64,000 nucleotides of DNA from UBA8941 sp963780545 (GCA_963780545.1 CAWACK010000020.1:186001-250000); one strand, 5' to 3'. Shown: positions 50,744-60,431, counted from the stretch's first letter. The notes: generated by a model not told the origin, from the letters alone. A program made the numbers and translations.

Positions 50744-51820
50744 CTACTGGGAGGCCCAGAATTCTTCGGCGTGTGCCTCGGAGCGCCCCTTCGTGTATGG
50801 GCAGACGCTGATGCAGGTGCTGCAATCCACCCCGTTGTCGCACCAATACCCGAAGCACTTCTCAGCATCGATGTACCACTTTAGGGCGCCGGGGCTGCTG
50901 CTCTTCGTTGAGGGTTCCCAGTCGGGGTCGTCTTTGAAGCTGATTGCGTCGACCTCACAGACGTCGGCGCACCTCTTGCAGCTCCTACAGAACTGGGTGA
51001 CGCCAAAGTCGATTGGCTTGTCTGGGACGAGTGGGAGGTCTGTGAAGACCTTGAAGAGACGGACCCTTGGCCCGTACTCGGGGGTGATGAGAAGGCCGTG
51101 TCGCCCGAGCTGCCCCAGCCCCGCGTCGATCGCTATGGGGACACTGAGTCCTACGTTATTTCCCGCCGGGATCGCCGCGTAGCCTAGGTTACGTATGAAC
51201 TCGGCTAGGGTCGCTGAGACGAACGCCATCTTCGAGTAGCCTGTCCCCGTCGCGGCGCCTGCGGGTGCCTCAGGCGAAGTAGCAATAGCTAACTCATTCA
51301 TCTCAATCGCGCCCACTATCACCCATTTGATTTCCTTGGGCATATCGAGGGGGGCTAGGTCGTATCTCTTGTTCATCTGCATCCAAAGAGGGTTATAGGC
51401 TGCTATGCCTACGAGACTCGCCCCGTATAGCTTCGCCGCCTTCTTCACCCTTTTGGCCATATCCGTCGGGTCCCTGACCCTATAGCGGGTCTGGTACCAC
51501 TTCGTGCCCATGAGGCTTGGTCCGAGGGGGCGCTCTATTCTCTCCCAGTTCCAGGCGTCCTGAAAACACTCGTGGACGGTCCACGCAGCTTCCGCTAGTG
51601 CGTAGTCGACTCGCGAATAGCCGGGTTTTCTTTTAGCTATGTTGCGAAGCCCAACCTTTTCCTCACTTCTGAGGTATCCGGACCAGCTGGGGTCGTTTGC
51701 GACTCGGTTAAAGATCAGGTTTCTCTGGTCGTATCGGCTTATCTTTGATGAGTTGTATGTGTAGGGGGGCTTCTCGACTCGTCTTACCCTGACAGCGCTC
51801 CTTCGTTTCCCTTGGCTCAT
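50744..51820 (-). CDS. Reductive dehalogenase-like (RdhA family) iron-sulfur protein
   Basis: A 358-residue protein resembling the catalytic subunit of corrinoid-dependent reductive dehalogenases. The RdhA core is recognisable: 'GYSRVDYALAEAAWTVHECF', 'AAIPAGNNVGLSVPIAIDAG', 'LGQLGRHGLLITPEYGPRVR', 'LFKVFTDLPLVPDKP'. Two ferredoxin-like clusters follow, 'FCRSCKRCADVCEVDAI' (about 283) and 'GVDCSTCISVCPYTK' (about 330). No twin-arginine signal, so a cytosolic form, shorter than the roughly 450-residue exported enzymes. No RdhB anchor gene adjoins it. QueG is the main alternative, but 'GLLITPEYGPRVRL' and the cluster spacing favour RdhA. An MFS transporter is divergent. Confidence 0.8.
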   Translation of the reverse strand: MSQGKRRSAVRVRRVEKPPYTYNSSKISRYDQRNLIFNRVANDPSWSGYLRSEEKVGLRNIAKRKPGYSRVDYALAEAAWTVHECFQDAWNWERIERPLGPSLMGTKWYQTRYRVRDPTDMAKRVKKAAKLYGASLVGIAAYNPLWMQMNKRYDLAPLDMPKEIKWVIVGAIEMNELAIATSPEAPAGAATGTGYSKMAFVSATLAEFIRNLGYAAIPAGNNVGLSVPIAIDAGLGQLGRHGLLITPEYGPRVRLFKVFTDLPLVPDKPIDFGVTQFCRSCKRCADVCEVDAISFKDDPDWEPSTKSSSPGALKWYIDAEKCFGYWCDNGVDCSTCISVCPYTKGRSEAHAEEFWASQ

Positions 51821-51927
51821 GTTTTCCAGAAATAGATGTTTCGCTAATGTTTAATGTCTGCGTCAATTTATCACTGCACGCAAATTTGAACGCAGCGAAA
51901 GAGAGGAAAGCTTAGACACAGGTTGAG

Positions 51928-53199
51928 ATGACTGGCTTCGCTTATGTGGCAAACCTTATGCTAGCAGAGCGTGTGTTAATTCCAAACTTGGGAAAACAGG
52001 AACGTATAGCGATAACGATACTCGCAGCGATATGCCTCACCTATTTTGTGGAGAATTTCCTCCGTACCGCCGCCTCAGCTCTCACCCCCGTGCTCATTAC
52101 GGATCTGGGGATCAGCCGAGGCGCCATGGGGTTACTCATCACCGGTTACTTCCTCATTTATGGAATCATGCAGCTTCCTGCCGGTGCGCTTGCGGACATA
52201 CTCGGTCCCCGAAAATCGATAATCTGGTTTACGGCCCTCACGTGTGTAGGAAGCGTCCTCTTCTGGCTTAGTTATAGATATGAGCTGCTGTTTGTGGCCC
52301 AAGTCATAATGGGGATCGGCACAAGCGTGTTCTATATCAACGCCATTAACCTCATCGTACGCTGGTTCCCACGTGAGCAGAAGGCTACTGCGATTGGTAT
52401 ATTCAGCGCAAGCAGTGGAGTCGGAGGCTTTGCAAGCTACATGGGCTTCCCCCTGGCCACAGCGATCTGGGGGAGCTGGAGAGACCTCTACTTCGTTATG
52501 TTGGTTGTGCTCGTGGCTAACTGGGTTTTAAACTTCTTCACCCTCAGGGATAGCCCTCAGACAGTTGCTCCGACACATAGGGAGCAACGGAACATCCTGT
52601 CATCCTTTAAGGAGACGCTCTCCGACGGGCGCTTCAGCCCGCTTCTCTTCGCCTACATCTTGCTGGGGTTCAACTATGTCCTAATGAACTGGGGGACCCA
52701 GTTCATGATCGAGTCGAAGGGTCTGACATACGTCGAAGCAGGTGTGGTGACCAGTCTCGGAACCGTGGCAGGGTTTTTAGGCTGTCTCGTTATGGGCGTG
52801 ATCAGTGATAGACTCAGAATGCGTAGGTTGCCCATAATCTTCTTCATGGGTATGTATGTTCTTCTCCTCTGTGGTCTAATCTTCATCCCATCTGGCTACC
52901 CTTTAGCCTTATACGCTGGGCTTTGGGGAGCCATGGGCATCAGCAATAGCATCTGGGTTCTATTCTTCAGCATGGTTGGTGAGGTGCTTCCACCGAGGAA
53001 GATGAGCATTGGGTTGGGGCTGTTGAATGGCTTGAACATGATCTTCTCGAGTCTAATGACCCCACTATATGGCAGCCTCGTCGATATCACTAGAAGTTTC
53101 TTCATACCTTGCATGATTAGCCTCGGGATAGGTGTCCTAACCTTCATCGTGCTCTTCATCTATACGAAGGAGACCTACGGCGTCGTCGTTAAAGACTGA
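51928..53199 (+). CDS. Major facilitator superfamily transporter
   Basis: A 423-residue membrane protein with 12 predicted helices in two halves. 'GALADILGPRKSIIWFTALT' is the MFS loop 2-3 motif, and 'MGVISDRLRMRRLPIIFF' is the equivalent loop in the second half. It probably transports a small organic anion or sugar-like solute; specificity cannot be read. It starts at ATG 51928, divergent from the dehalogenase-like gene with a 107-bp shared promoter region, which allows co-regulation. Confidence 0.9.
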   Translation: MTGFAYVANLMLAERVLIPNLGKQERIAITILAAICLTYFVENFLRTAASALTPVLITDLGISRGAMGLLITGYFLIYGIMQLPAGALADILGPRKSIIWFTALTCVGSVLFWLSYRYELLFVAQVIMGIGTSVFYINAINLIVRWFPREQKATAIGIFSASSGVGGFASYMGFPLATAIWGSWRDLYFVMLVVLVANWVLNFFTLRDSPQTVAPTHREQRNILSSFKETLSDGRFSPLLFAYILLGFNYVLMNWGTQFMIESKGLTYVEAGVVTSLGTVAGFLGCLVMGVISDRLRMRRLPIIFFMGMYVLLLCGLIFIPSGYPLALYAGLWGAMGISNSIWVLFFSMVGEVLPPRKMSIGLGLLNGLNMIFSSLMTPLYGSLVDITRSFFIPCMISLGIGVLTFIVLFIYTKETYGVVVKD

Positions 53200-53249
53200 T
53201 TTTCTTTTAGTTAAAAACCATTTTAGCCACTTCTGATCCATTCATTGGT

Positions 53250-54593
53250 ATGTGGACGGTCAACTCCGAGTTCGGTAAGTTGAATGCTGTGCTCATCCAA
53301 GATAGTGTCGAGTCGTTTTGGGAGAAGAGGCTGCCCTTTGAGGGCGTCGAGTCGAACACCCAGTATCTACCGCGATGTGTACACCCGCAGATGGAGGGTG
53401 GCCATGAACAGTGGCTCCAGCTCCCAAAGATCCTCAAAGAGGAGGGAGTGCAGGTCTTCGAGGTCATCAGCATAGTCGCGAAGGCACTGGAGGCTGCGAC
53501 GTTGAAGGAACGGAGGGCGATCATCGAGGAGATCTTTGCTGGCTTCCCCACAGCACCCAAACCAGAGGAGCTGAAGTTAGAGCACCTTATCTACGGTTAC
53601 CCTGAGACACCCTACTACGACGTTGAGCGGGATAGGGTTGTGCTCCCCGACTTCAGACGCGTCGCCTGGCCCTACAGTAGGGACACGAGTTTCACCACGC
53701 AGGTTGGGACAGTCATATGCAATATGCGTCGCTACAGCCGCCGCCACGAGGTCAGAGTCGTAAAACTAGCCTACGAGGTTGATCCAGTTCTAAGCCAGAA
53801 CGTAGAGATCGTCTGGGACGCAAATGAGGGAGACGATGTGTCTTCTGAGCCTCCGAACGTGGAGGGTGGGGATACTCAGATCGTCGATGGGGAGACCGTC
53901 GCTATAGGGATGGGGCAAAGGAGCACCCTTACAGGCATCAAGCGTTGCGCAGAGAAGCTCTTCGCGTTGGATAGGGAGAGGAAGATAAAGTACATCTGCG
54001 CCGTTCAACTCCCAGACTACCCGGCTCTCGACTATATGCATCTAGATGTCACAATAAACTACCCCGATGAGAGGCGCGCGCTTGTGATGCCCTACGTCTG
54101 GGATACCAATTTGGTTAAAGGCATGCCTCCTAAGAGGCTCCTATTAAAGACCCTTGAGGCGCTTCGGCAGCAAAGCGACGCTGACTACCGCCCTATGGAG
54201 CTGATGATCCACCCGGAGGGGTTCAAGCACTCCGGCCGCACAACCGTTTTCATTAACAAGGGTGGCAAACCCGAACCCCTCCGGACGGAGGTTAGCCTAA
54301 TTGACTTCCTCGTGAAGGAGGGAAAGCTCGACGCCGACGGACTCATCTATGTTGGCGGTAAGCCGGAGAAAGAGAACGACGTTGCCCACATGTACTCAGC
54401 CTTCCTCGAGCAGGCTCGCGGCGCTGGCAACATTGTCGCATTAAGGCCTAAGACGGTAATCGCCTACAAACGGAACAGGAAGACCATCGGGGTTTTGAAG
54501 GAGAACGGGATAAGGGTGAGGGAGTGGGAGGACAGCTACCTCGACCTACTCGGTGGTCCACACTGCAGTACAAGTCCACTGTCGAGAGACTGA
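53250..54593 (+). CDS. arcA: Arginine deiminase
   Basis: A 447-residue guanidino-modifying enzyme converting arginine to citrulline and ammonia. Catalytic features are 'PPNVEGGDTQIVDGETVAIG' (EGGD, substrate-binding and acid residues), 'DYMHLDVTINYPDERRALVM' (HxD) and the C-terminal 'LLGGPHCSTSPLSRD' with the nucleophilic Cys (GGxxC). The N-terminal 'SEFGKLNAVLIQD' matches the family start. It is about 40 residues longer than typical ArcA because of an insert at about 85-135. No arcB/arcC is adjacent. It starts at ATG 53250. Confidence 0.88.
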   Translation: MWTVNSEFGKLNAVLIQDSVESFWEKRLPFEGVESNTQYLPRCVHPQMEGGHEQWLQLPKILKEEGVQVFEVISIVAKALEAATLKERRAIIEEIFAGFPTAPKPEELKLEHLIYGYPETPYYDVERDRVVLPDFRRVAWPYSRDTSFTTQVGTVICNMRRYSRRHEVRVVKLAYEVDPVLSQNVEIVWDANEGDDVSSEPPNVEGGDTQIVDGETVAIGMGQRSTLTGIKRCAEKLFALDRERKIKYICAVQLPDYPALDYMHLDVTINYPDERRALVMPYVWDTNLVKGMPPKRLLLKTLEALRQQSDADYRPMELMIHPEGFKHSGRTTVFINKGGKPEPLRTEVSLIDFLVKEGKLDADGLIYVGGKPEKENDVAHMYSAFLEQARGAGNIVALRPKTVIAYKRNRKTIGVLKENGIRVREWEDSYLDLLGGPHCSTSPLSRD

Positions 54594-54716
54594 TCCTAAT
54601 TCAGACCCACTACGAATTCTGGTGACTTTGGAGTAGAGGGTACATGGGTTGCCACTCATCATAATATGTCCGGCTCTTGGGATGTTGCGAGAGTTGGATA
54701 GGGGAGAAACCATTGG

Positions 54717-55784
54717 TTAAAAGTGGCGGAAACATCTTTCATCGGTGAAGGCCATAGCTATGCCAAATTCGTTGCAAGCGGCTATGACGTCGTCGTCCCT
54801 TATGCTTCCGCCAGGTTGACAACACGCCTTTACGTCGTACTTGGCAAGGACCTCGATGCTGTCTCGGAATGGGAAGAAGCCGTCACTCGCGAGGGCAGCG
54901 TCCTTGAGCCTCTCTTTATGGCCGCGCTCCTCGGCCTTTTGTAGGGCCTGCTTGACTGCGATGACGCGATCCTGCTGCCCTGTGCCTACGCCGAGAGTCT
55001 GCTTTTCGTCGGCGAGGACGACGCCGTTGCTTCTGACGTTGAGATTCACATACCAGGCGAAGAGTAGGTCCGCTGACTCCTTCTGGGTGCCCTTTCTCTC
55101 GGTTACCCAGCGGAGGTCGTTTATGCTCCTAATCTTAGTAAGCATCGGCGCAGAGAGGACGAAGCTCCCATCAGTCATGGTGCTTATTACGAGCGGCCAC
55201 TGCTCTTCCCCTACAAATCGACTCGCATCGTAGATGTGATCGATTTGAATAACGCGTATGTCTTTCTTCTGCTCAAATATTGGTAACGCGTCAACATCAT
55301 AGCCTGGGGCTACGACCGCCTCTACGTAGTTTGTCATTATCTCCTCAGCTGTCTCCTTGTCCACATTCTTGTTGAAGCCGACAACACTGCCGTAGGCTGC
55401 GACGGAGTCGCTGTCTCGGGCTCGTTGATAGACAGTCTTGAGACCGTCGCCCACTTGAGCAGCTGCTACTCCGCTTGGGTTGACGTGCTTCATAACGGCG
55501 CAGGCGGGTTCCTCGAAGTAGCGGACGATGTTGACTGCGTTGTTCATGTCTTCGATGTTCGTCTGGCTTAGGCCACCCTTCCCCGTCTTCAGTATCTTCA
55601 TGGCTCCGACGGTCAGGTTTTTATTACCCTTTGGTGCGTAGAAGGCAGCTGGTTGGTGGGGGTTCTCTCCGTATCGGAGACTCTGCGCTTTTTCGTAGAC
55701 AATCTCCTCCTCGCCTAATGTGATCTTCACGGTGGCTGGAAAGCTCTCCTTGAGCTTTGTTCTATATAGCTTCTTTATACTCAC
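54717..55784 (-). CDS. purH: AICAR transformylase (C-terminal domain of PurH as a separate gene)
   Basis: A 355-residue protein corresponding to the AICAR formyltransferase part of bifunctional PurH, step 9 of purine synthesis. 'SLRYGENPHQPAAFYA', 'SQTNIEDMNNAVNIVRYFEE', 'CAVMKHVNPSGVA' (catalytic Lys-His) and 'DSDSVAAYGSVVGFN' are characteristic; it ends 'ASDGFFPFRDSIEVLAKYDV' and 'CQPGGSIRDDDVIAACNEFG'. The start ATG 55784 overlaps the IMP cyclohydrolase stop by four bases, so the two domains are made from one mRNA as separate chains. Confidence 0.92.
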   Translation of the reverse strand: MSIKKLYRTKLKESFPATVKITLGEEEIVYEKAQSLRYGENPHQPAAFYAPKGNKNLTVGAMKILKTGKGGLSQTNIEDMNNAVNIVRYFEEPACAVMKHVNPSGVAAAQVGDGLKTVYQRARDSDSVAAYGSVVGFNKNVDKETAEEIMTNYVEAVVAPGYDVDALPIFEQKKDIRVIQIDHIYDASRFVGEEQWPLVISTMTDGSFVLSAPMLTKIRSINDLRWVTERKGTQKESADLLFAWYVNLNVRSNGVVLADEKQTLGVGTGQQDRVIAVKQALQKAEERGHKERLKDAALASDGFFPFRDSIEVLAKYDVKACCQPGGSIRDDDVIAACNEFGIAMAFTDERCFRHF

Positions 55785-56419
55785 TTCTTTTTACCCTCCT
55801 TTTCAAGGTAAGCGACGATGGCCGCATCGTAGGCTGATGTGCGGGCGTAGGCTTTCTCGGCAAGTCTTCTCTTCATGGCTGCGGGTATTTCGCCGTTGTT
55901 GGCCTTGAGGGCCTTAATTATGTCTGGGTACTGGGAAGGGTCAGTGACAACAGCGACGCTCCCGTATAGGAGTGTGGCTTTAGCGGCGCTGCGTATCATG
56001 GCAGGACCACCTATATCGATGTTCTCCGCTGCCTTTAGGAGGTCCGCGCCCTTTGCAACGGTTTCCTCGAAGGGGTAGAGGTTAACTACAACCATCTCGA
56101 AGGGTTCGATCCCATGCTTGTCCATGTATTCCTTATGCTCTGGGATCCCCTGGTTGAGGAGGAGGCCGCCATGAACTCGCGGGTGCAGGGTCTTAAGCAG
56201 CCCCCCAGGGCTCTCGGGGTGACCCGTGTAGTCGGATACTTCAGTGAGCTTCTTGTAGCCAAACTCCTTGATCTTCTTCGCTGTGCCACCTGAGCTCACG
56301 ATCTCGACGTTATATTCACCTAGCGTATTAATTAGCCACTCAAGGTCGGTCTTGTCGGAAACACTTATGAGCGCACGCTTAATCATCCATCCACCCTCTG
56401 TGGTTGGGTTAGGCTCCAT
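55781..56419 (-). CDS. purH: IMP cyclohydrolase (N-terminal domain of PurH as a separate gene)
   Basis: The MGS-like IMP cyclohydrolase half of PurH, closing the purine ring in the last step of IMP synthesis. From the internal ATG at codon 12 it reads 'IKRALISVSDKTDLEWLINT', 'EIVSSGGTAKKIKEFGYKKL', 'EVSDYTGHPESPGGLLKTLH' (substrate loop), 'VVVNLYPFEE' and 'NIDIGGPAMIRSAAKATLLY'. About 200 residues matches the domain. The end, KEGKKK, overlaps the transformylase start by four bases. It lies downstream of guaB on the same strand. Confidence 0.92.
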   Translation of the reverse strand: MEPNPTTEGGWMIKRALISVSDKTDLEWLINTLGEYNVEIVSSGGTAKKIKEFGYKKLTEVSDYTGHPESPGGLLKTLHPRVHGGLLLNQGIPEHKEYMDKHGIEPFEMVVVNLYPFEETVAKGADLLKAAENIDIGGPAMIRSAAKATLLYGSVAVVTDPSQYPDIIKALKANNGEIPAAMKRRLAEKAYARTSAYDAAIVAYLEKEGKKK

Positions 56420-56488
56420 TAATGGAATAATATGTTTTGCCTCTAGCTAGATGTAAGATTAACAGGGAAAAAGCAAGGGAAAAACGAG

Positions 56489-57943
56489 TTAGAGGATCTT
56501 ATTTGGGCCAGGCATCATCACGTCGTGGGGTGCGATCTCCTGATATCCTCGCTCCGTGACGAGAGCGAGGTGTGCTTTCTCCCACATCTGTTGGATGTTT
56601 TGTGCGCCTATGTAACCCATAGCTGCCTTGAGTCCCCCAACGTACTCGCGTATGATGTCTGCAACGGGTCCCCTGTAGGGAACCCAGCCCTCGACGCCCT
56701 CGTTGATGGCTTTACTCGGCTGGCTGTACCGGTCCTGGACGAAGCGCTTCTTGCGGGCCTTAGCGGAACCCATACCATAGTATTCCTTGTAATATCGGCC
56801 CTCCATGGCGACTAGTCGCCCTGGAGATTCGCTGCAGCCTGCGAACACATTACCCATCATGGCGCAGCTGGCGCCGACGCTAAGAGCGACTGCAATGTCC
56901 CCGGGGTTGCGTAGACCCCCATCGGCTATGATGCTGACTTTGGACTTGTAGGTCTTAATTGCGTCTGCGATATTACTTGTCGCGTAGAGGGTTGGAGCTC
57001 CAGCGCGGGTGACGATACTCGTGGAGCATATAGATCCACTTCCGATGCCTACACGCAGACCGGCAATCCCGTCGAGTTTTGTGATACAGTCTTCTGCAGC
57101 CTGGTATGTGCCGATGTTACCGACTATTACTTCGGCGCTGACCTCCTTGAGTATATTCTTCGTGGCCTCGAAGCAGTTCTTGTTGTGAAAGTGGGCGACG
57201 TCGGTGACCAGAATGTCGACGTACTTGTCGAGAGCCTTTGCTCGGTCGAGGTCGAAGGGGCTGACGGCTGCTGCGCAAATGAGGCGACCCTCCTCGTCGC
57301 GAATAGCTTCGGGGAAGTCGCCCTTTAGGGTGATGTCCTTCATAGTGATCAGCCCCTTGACATGTCTGTCCGCGTCGACGATGGGGAGTTTTTCGATTTT
57401 GTGCTTGTGTAGGATCTGTTTTGCCTCCACTAGGTCGATGTCTTCGCCGCCGGTGATGACCTTCTTAGTCATCACATCCCTGACCTTGAGTGCTGGCTCC
57501 GCTAGGCGGACATCACGCCACGTGGCTATTCCTACTAGTTTATCTCCCCTGCCAACAACTGGGAACCCCTTGATGTGATGCTCGTCCATGAGCTTTAGGA
57601 GTTCTCCAACCGTCGTATCGGGTGTAACAGTGATGACATCCCTGATTATGACCGCCTCTGCACGCTTCACTTGGCGCGCCATATCTACCTCTTCATCCGC
57701 TGAGCAGTTTCGGTGAAGGACACCCAAGGCGCCGTTACGGGCTTGGGCTATCGCCATATCTGCCTCTGTGACCGTATCCATCGGGCTGCTGAGGAAGGGG
57801 ACATTTAGCTCAACTTCATTCGTGAGCCTGGTCTTCACCGTCGCCTCGTTAGGCTCGAGGGTGGTCCAGCCTGGTAGAAGAATCACGTCGTTGAAGGTGA
57901 AAGCGGTGTCCGCGTTCTTGAACTTGTCACGGAAACCCATCAA
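56489..57943 (-). CDS. guaB: IMP dehydrogenase
   Basis: A 484-residue enzyme oxidising IMP to XMP for GMP synthesis. 'TFNDVILLPGWTTLEPNEAT' at the N-terminus, two CBS domains at about 90-205 ('VIIRDVITVTPDTTVGELLK', 'VRDVMTKKVITGGEDIDLVE'), 'GLRVGIGSGSICSTSIVTRA' with the catalytic Cys at about 300, 'IIADGGLRNPGDIAVALSVG' and the flap 'YYKEYYGMGSAKARKKRF'. Start ATG 57943 or 57940. It is first in a likely guaB-purH-purH purine operon. Confidence 0.95.
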   Translation of the reverse strand: MMGFRDKFKNADTAFTFNDVILLPGWTTLEPNEATVKTRLTNEVELNVPFLSSPMDTVTEADMAIAQARNGALGVLHRNCSADEEVDMARQVKRAEAVIIRDVITVTPDTTVGELLKLMDEHHIKGFPVVGRGDKLVGIATWRDVRLAEPALKVRDVMTKKVITGGEDIDLVEAKQILHKHKIEKLPIVDADRHVKGLITMKDITLKGDFPEAIRDEEGRLICAAAVSPFDLDRAKALDKYVDILVTDVAHFHNKNCFEATKNILKEVSAEVIVGNIGTYQAAEDCITKLDGIAGLRVGIGSGSICSTSIVTRAGAPTLYATSNIADAIKTYKSKVSIIADGGLRNPGDIAVALSVGASCAMMGNVFAGCSESPGRLVAMEGRYYKEYYGMGSAKARKKRFVQDRYSQPSKAINEGVEGWVPYRGPVADIIREYVGGLKAAMGYIGAQNIQQMWEKAHLALVTERGYQEIAPHDVMMPGPNKIL

Positions 57944-58156
57944 CTACACCAACATTTTAAAAGGCAACTCGCCTTACGCATCTTATATACTTTTGGTTTC
58001 TAAAATGCTTACAGTTTGACATAATCTTGTTAATGCCTTGTGTTTGGTTTTTAGTCTAGTTGAACTCATTCTCAATTTGTCCTCAACGGCTTTCAATACT
58101 CAGTGCGTGCGCGTTGTTACAATCCAATAATATACTAATTTCCTTCTTGGTGTTAC

Positions 58157-59848
58157 CTAGCATCCGACTGCAATTGATTCAAAGTCAATGAGCTTGGTCG
58201 TCACGCCTCCGTGTAGTAGCTTCGTCGCCGGATCCTTGAGGACCCCTACGGGCTGTCCCCAGTCGTGGAGCTCCTCGTCGACCCAGCCCAAGTCATGGCC
58301 CATAGAGGATAACTTGTCCCTAACTGATGGCGAAAATCTGCTGTCGATGAAGAGCCGACCTGTTTCCCTCGTGCACCTCGGCGCTTCGATAGCCTCCTGT
58401 ATCCCCATACCAAAGTCGAACTGGAGAACACATGGAGAATCACCTGGAGAACAGCGAGGGGAATGTTACGCCCCCCCGGTGCACCGACAGCGAGGATGGG
58501 TTCACCACCCCTGAGGAGGATAGTTGGGCACACATTCTGTATCCTCCTCTTCCGTCCGTTGATTGAGTTAGCGTCCCAGGCTCAGGGTTGAGCCCATACA
58601 TCGCGTTATTCAATGTTATCCCAGTCCCTGGGACAACGACGCCTGAGCCGAAGAGGTTGACGAGGGTCTGGTTTACGCAAACCATGTTCCCCGCTTTATC
58701 CGCGACAGCGAGGGATGTTGTGTGGTTAGGCTCGAAGGGCCAAGGCTGACCGAAACCATGCTCGTTGCCTAGTCAAGGTTCATCCTTCGCCTTAGCTCGG
58801 CAGCGTATGATTTTGAGGCTAGCGCTCTCTGCGGGACCTTCACGTACCCTGGGTCGCCCATGTACTCGAAGCGATCAGCGTAGGCGAGTCCGATGGAGTC
58901 ACCGACGAGGTGGAGGTGCTCCGCAGACCCGAATCCATAACAGCGCGAGATCGTAGCCCTCAAGGATGTTAAGCATCTCAACCAAGGTTGTCCCTGCGTG
59001 GGTCGGGTCATAGACGATGTCGTAACCCCTGTAGCTCCCGGGCTCTGGCTCGAGATATTGGCTCGTACATCGGCGAGGTCCTCCCGGGTGATGAGGCCTC
59101 GTTGTTCGCCATCTCCTCAGCTATGGCGTCGGCTATCCACCCCTTGTAGAAGGCGTCCCCCCCGCCTTCAGCGATGGCTTTGAGGCTTTTCGCTAGGTCC
59201 CTCTGAACGAGTATCTCGGGCTTGGGAGGCGATGAATCCTGAAAGGGACGTATGGGAACTGGCGAGTCGTGTAGGAAGGTCTTCCTCCACTCGGGTAGAT
59301 GCCAAAAGATCTTCATTGTTTGGAAGATGTAGCCGGCTGTCCCCAGCCGACCGGGAAGCCTTCCTCGGCGACGCTTATTGCGGGAGCTATAACCTCTGAA
59401 AGTTTCATTTTTCCATAGGTTCTCAAGAGCCTCGTTAAGACCAGAGACTGTACCAGGCGTACACATGCCTTGTGACCTATCACATTGTCGTCACCGAGGA
59501 CCTCCTCCAGCCCATCCAGTTGGGCTCGTTCCTCGGAGAGTTTGTACATGTTTGGTGTGCAGTCCTTAGAGGGTCTCCCGACGTAATCGACTATTACGTT
59601 CTCCCCGGAGGCCAGGTGGATCGCCATGACGCCCTCGCCACCTATTCCATTATTGGCGGGTTCGACGACGCAATTCATGAAGGCGGGCTGCGACTGCAGC
59701 ATCGACGGCGTTACCCCGCGCGTGATCATCTTGCACCCGGCCTCGCCGATTAGGGTGTGCTTCGAAGCACAATACCGTTCGGGGCCACGCAGTCGTTTCT
59801 TTCAGGGCCACCCCAGCGTTTAAGCTGGTAGATGAGCTTAGTAGACAT
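58157..59848 (-). pseudogene. Gamma-glutamyltranspeptidase, multiply frameshifted
   Basis: Pieces of one GGT (Ntn hydrolase, about 540 residues) lie in order on the minus strand in changing frames: 'VAPNGIVLRSTP' near the start (ATG 59848), 'NCVVEPANNGIGGEGVMAIH' and 'LSEVIAPAISVAEEGFPVG' (59313-59729), 'QRDLAKSLKAIAEGGGDAFY' with 'GWIADAIAEEM' (59008-59466), 'DSIGLAYADRFEYMGDPGYV' (58769-59011), 'VPGTGITLNNAMYGLNPEPG' (58440-58685), and 'EAIEAPRCTRETGRLFIDSR' (58157-58408). At least five frameshifts make this a pseudogene. Confidence 0.88.
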
Positions 59849-59914
59849 AATCAGTGATTGTGACTCGCGTTTAAACCACTTCCTTGGTTGCGCTAATCCG
59901 CGACCAAGCGCACT

Positions 59915-59956
59915 AAAATATTGGCCAAAATAAGGGTTTAATATAGAGCCGGGCGA
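59915..59956. repeat. Attachment-site repeat, distal copy
   Basis: A 42-bp sequence matching 62667-62708 at 40 of 42 positions, in direct orientation. It includes AGCCGGGCGA, the last 10 nt of tRNA-Cys, plus 32 bp of tRNA downstream flank. It marks the far end of a 2.75-kb element. Confidence 0.85.
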
Positions 59957-60239
59957 TAGAAGCATTCACCCGTTTGATATTATCATAAATACCTAAAAGC
60001 TATCAATTATTTATCTAAATATTGCTTGTAGTTTGCATCATGTCCGCACGGTTAAGCTCAGACTGAAAGCGGGCGCTAAAGTGTAAAATAGTTAGGATCC
60101 AAACGTGAAACATCTTGCCCCCTTTGATAGAAAATTAACCATACCTATCGGTATGCGATGCACACGGTCGTCCAAAATATAAAGTCGTAGAGCTTAAAGC
60201 GCGCGTGCATTTATTTCATAGTGAACATTCGATATTTAG

Positions 60240-60431
60240 GTGGCATTCTTGAGTTATGGTGGAGTTCCGTCTTGGATCTATAAGAATCGGATGAATTCCC
60301 AAGCAGCTTCCTACGAGAGTCAGGTTAGACGACTTGAACTTAAGATTGAAGAGTTAGAGAAAGAGAATATTTAACCATGGGATCGAGTTGCTTCGCTGGA
60401 AAAGGAGAACCGAATGCTTAAAGGTAAATAA
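60240..60431 (+). pseudogene. Small coiled-coil protein with in-frame TAA
   Basis: GTG 60240 opens a frame reading 'AFLSYGGVPSWIYKNRMNSQ', 'AASYESQVRRLELKIEELEK', 'ENI', TAA (60373-60375), then 'PWDRVASLEKENRMLKGK' and TAA. The leucine heptads ('VRRLELKIEELEKEN', 'VASLEKENRML') predict a coiled coil running across the stop. It was probably one 63-residue protein. A TATA-like GATATTTAG lies immediately before it. Confidence 0.45.

Noticed and set aside
50301..50858. A 185-codon minus-strand open frame
   Set aside because: It covers the RNase P RNA, whose conserved P4 blocks and P1 pairing explain the sequence; the translation is Arg-rich and looks like no protein.
50744..51820. Epoxyqueuosine reductase (QueG)
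   Set aside because: QueG also has two clusters, but the 'GRHGLLITPEYGPRVRLFKV' block and the closing CxxCxxxCP cluster in its GVDC context fit RdhA better; kept as an alternative only.
34763..60431. Recoded stop codons (selenocysteine or pyrrolysine)
   Set aside because: All three stop codons occur in the affected frames, with no SECIS-like or Pyl context visible; independent point mutations are simpler.
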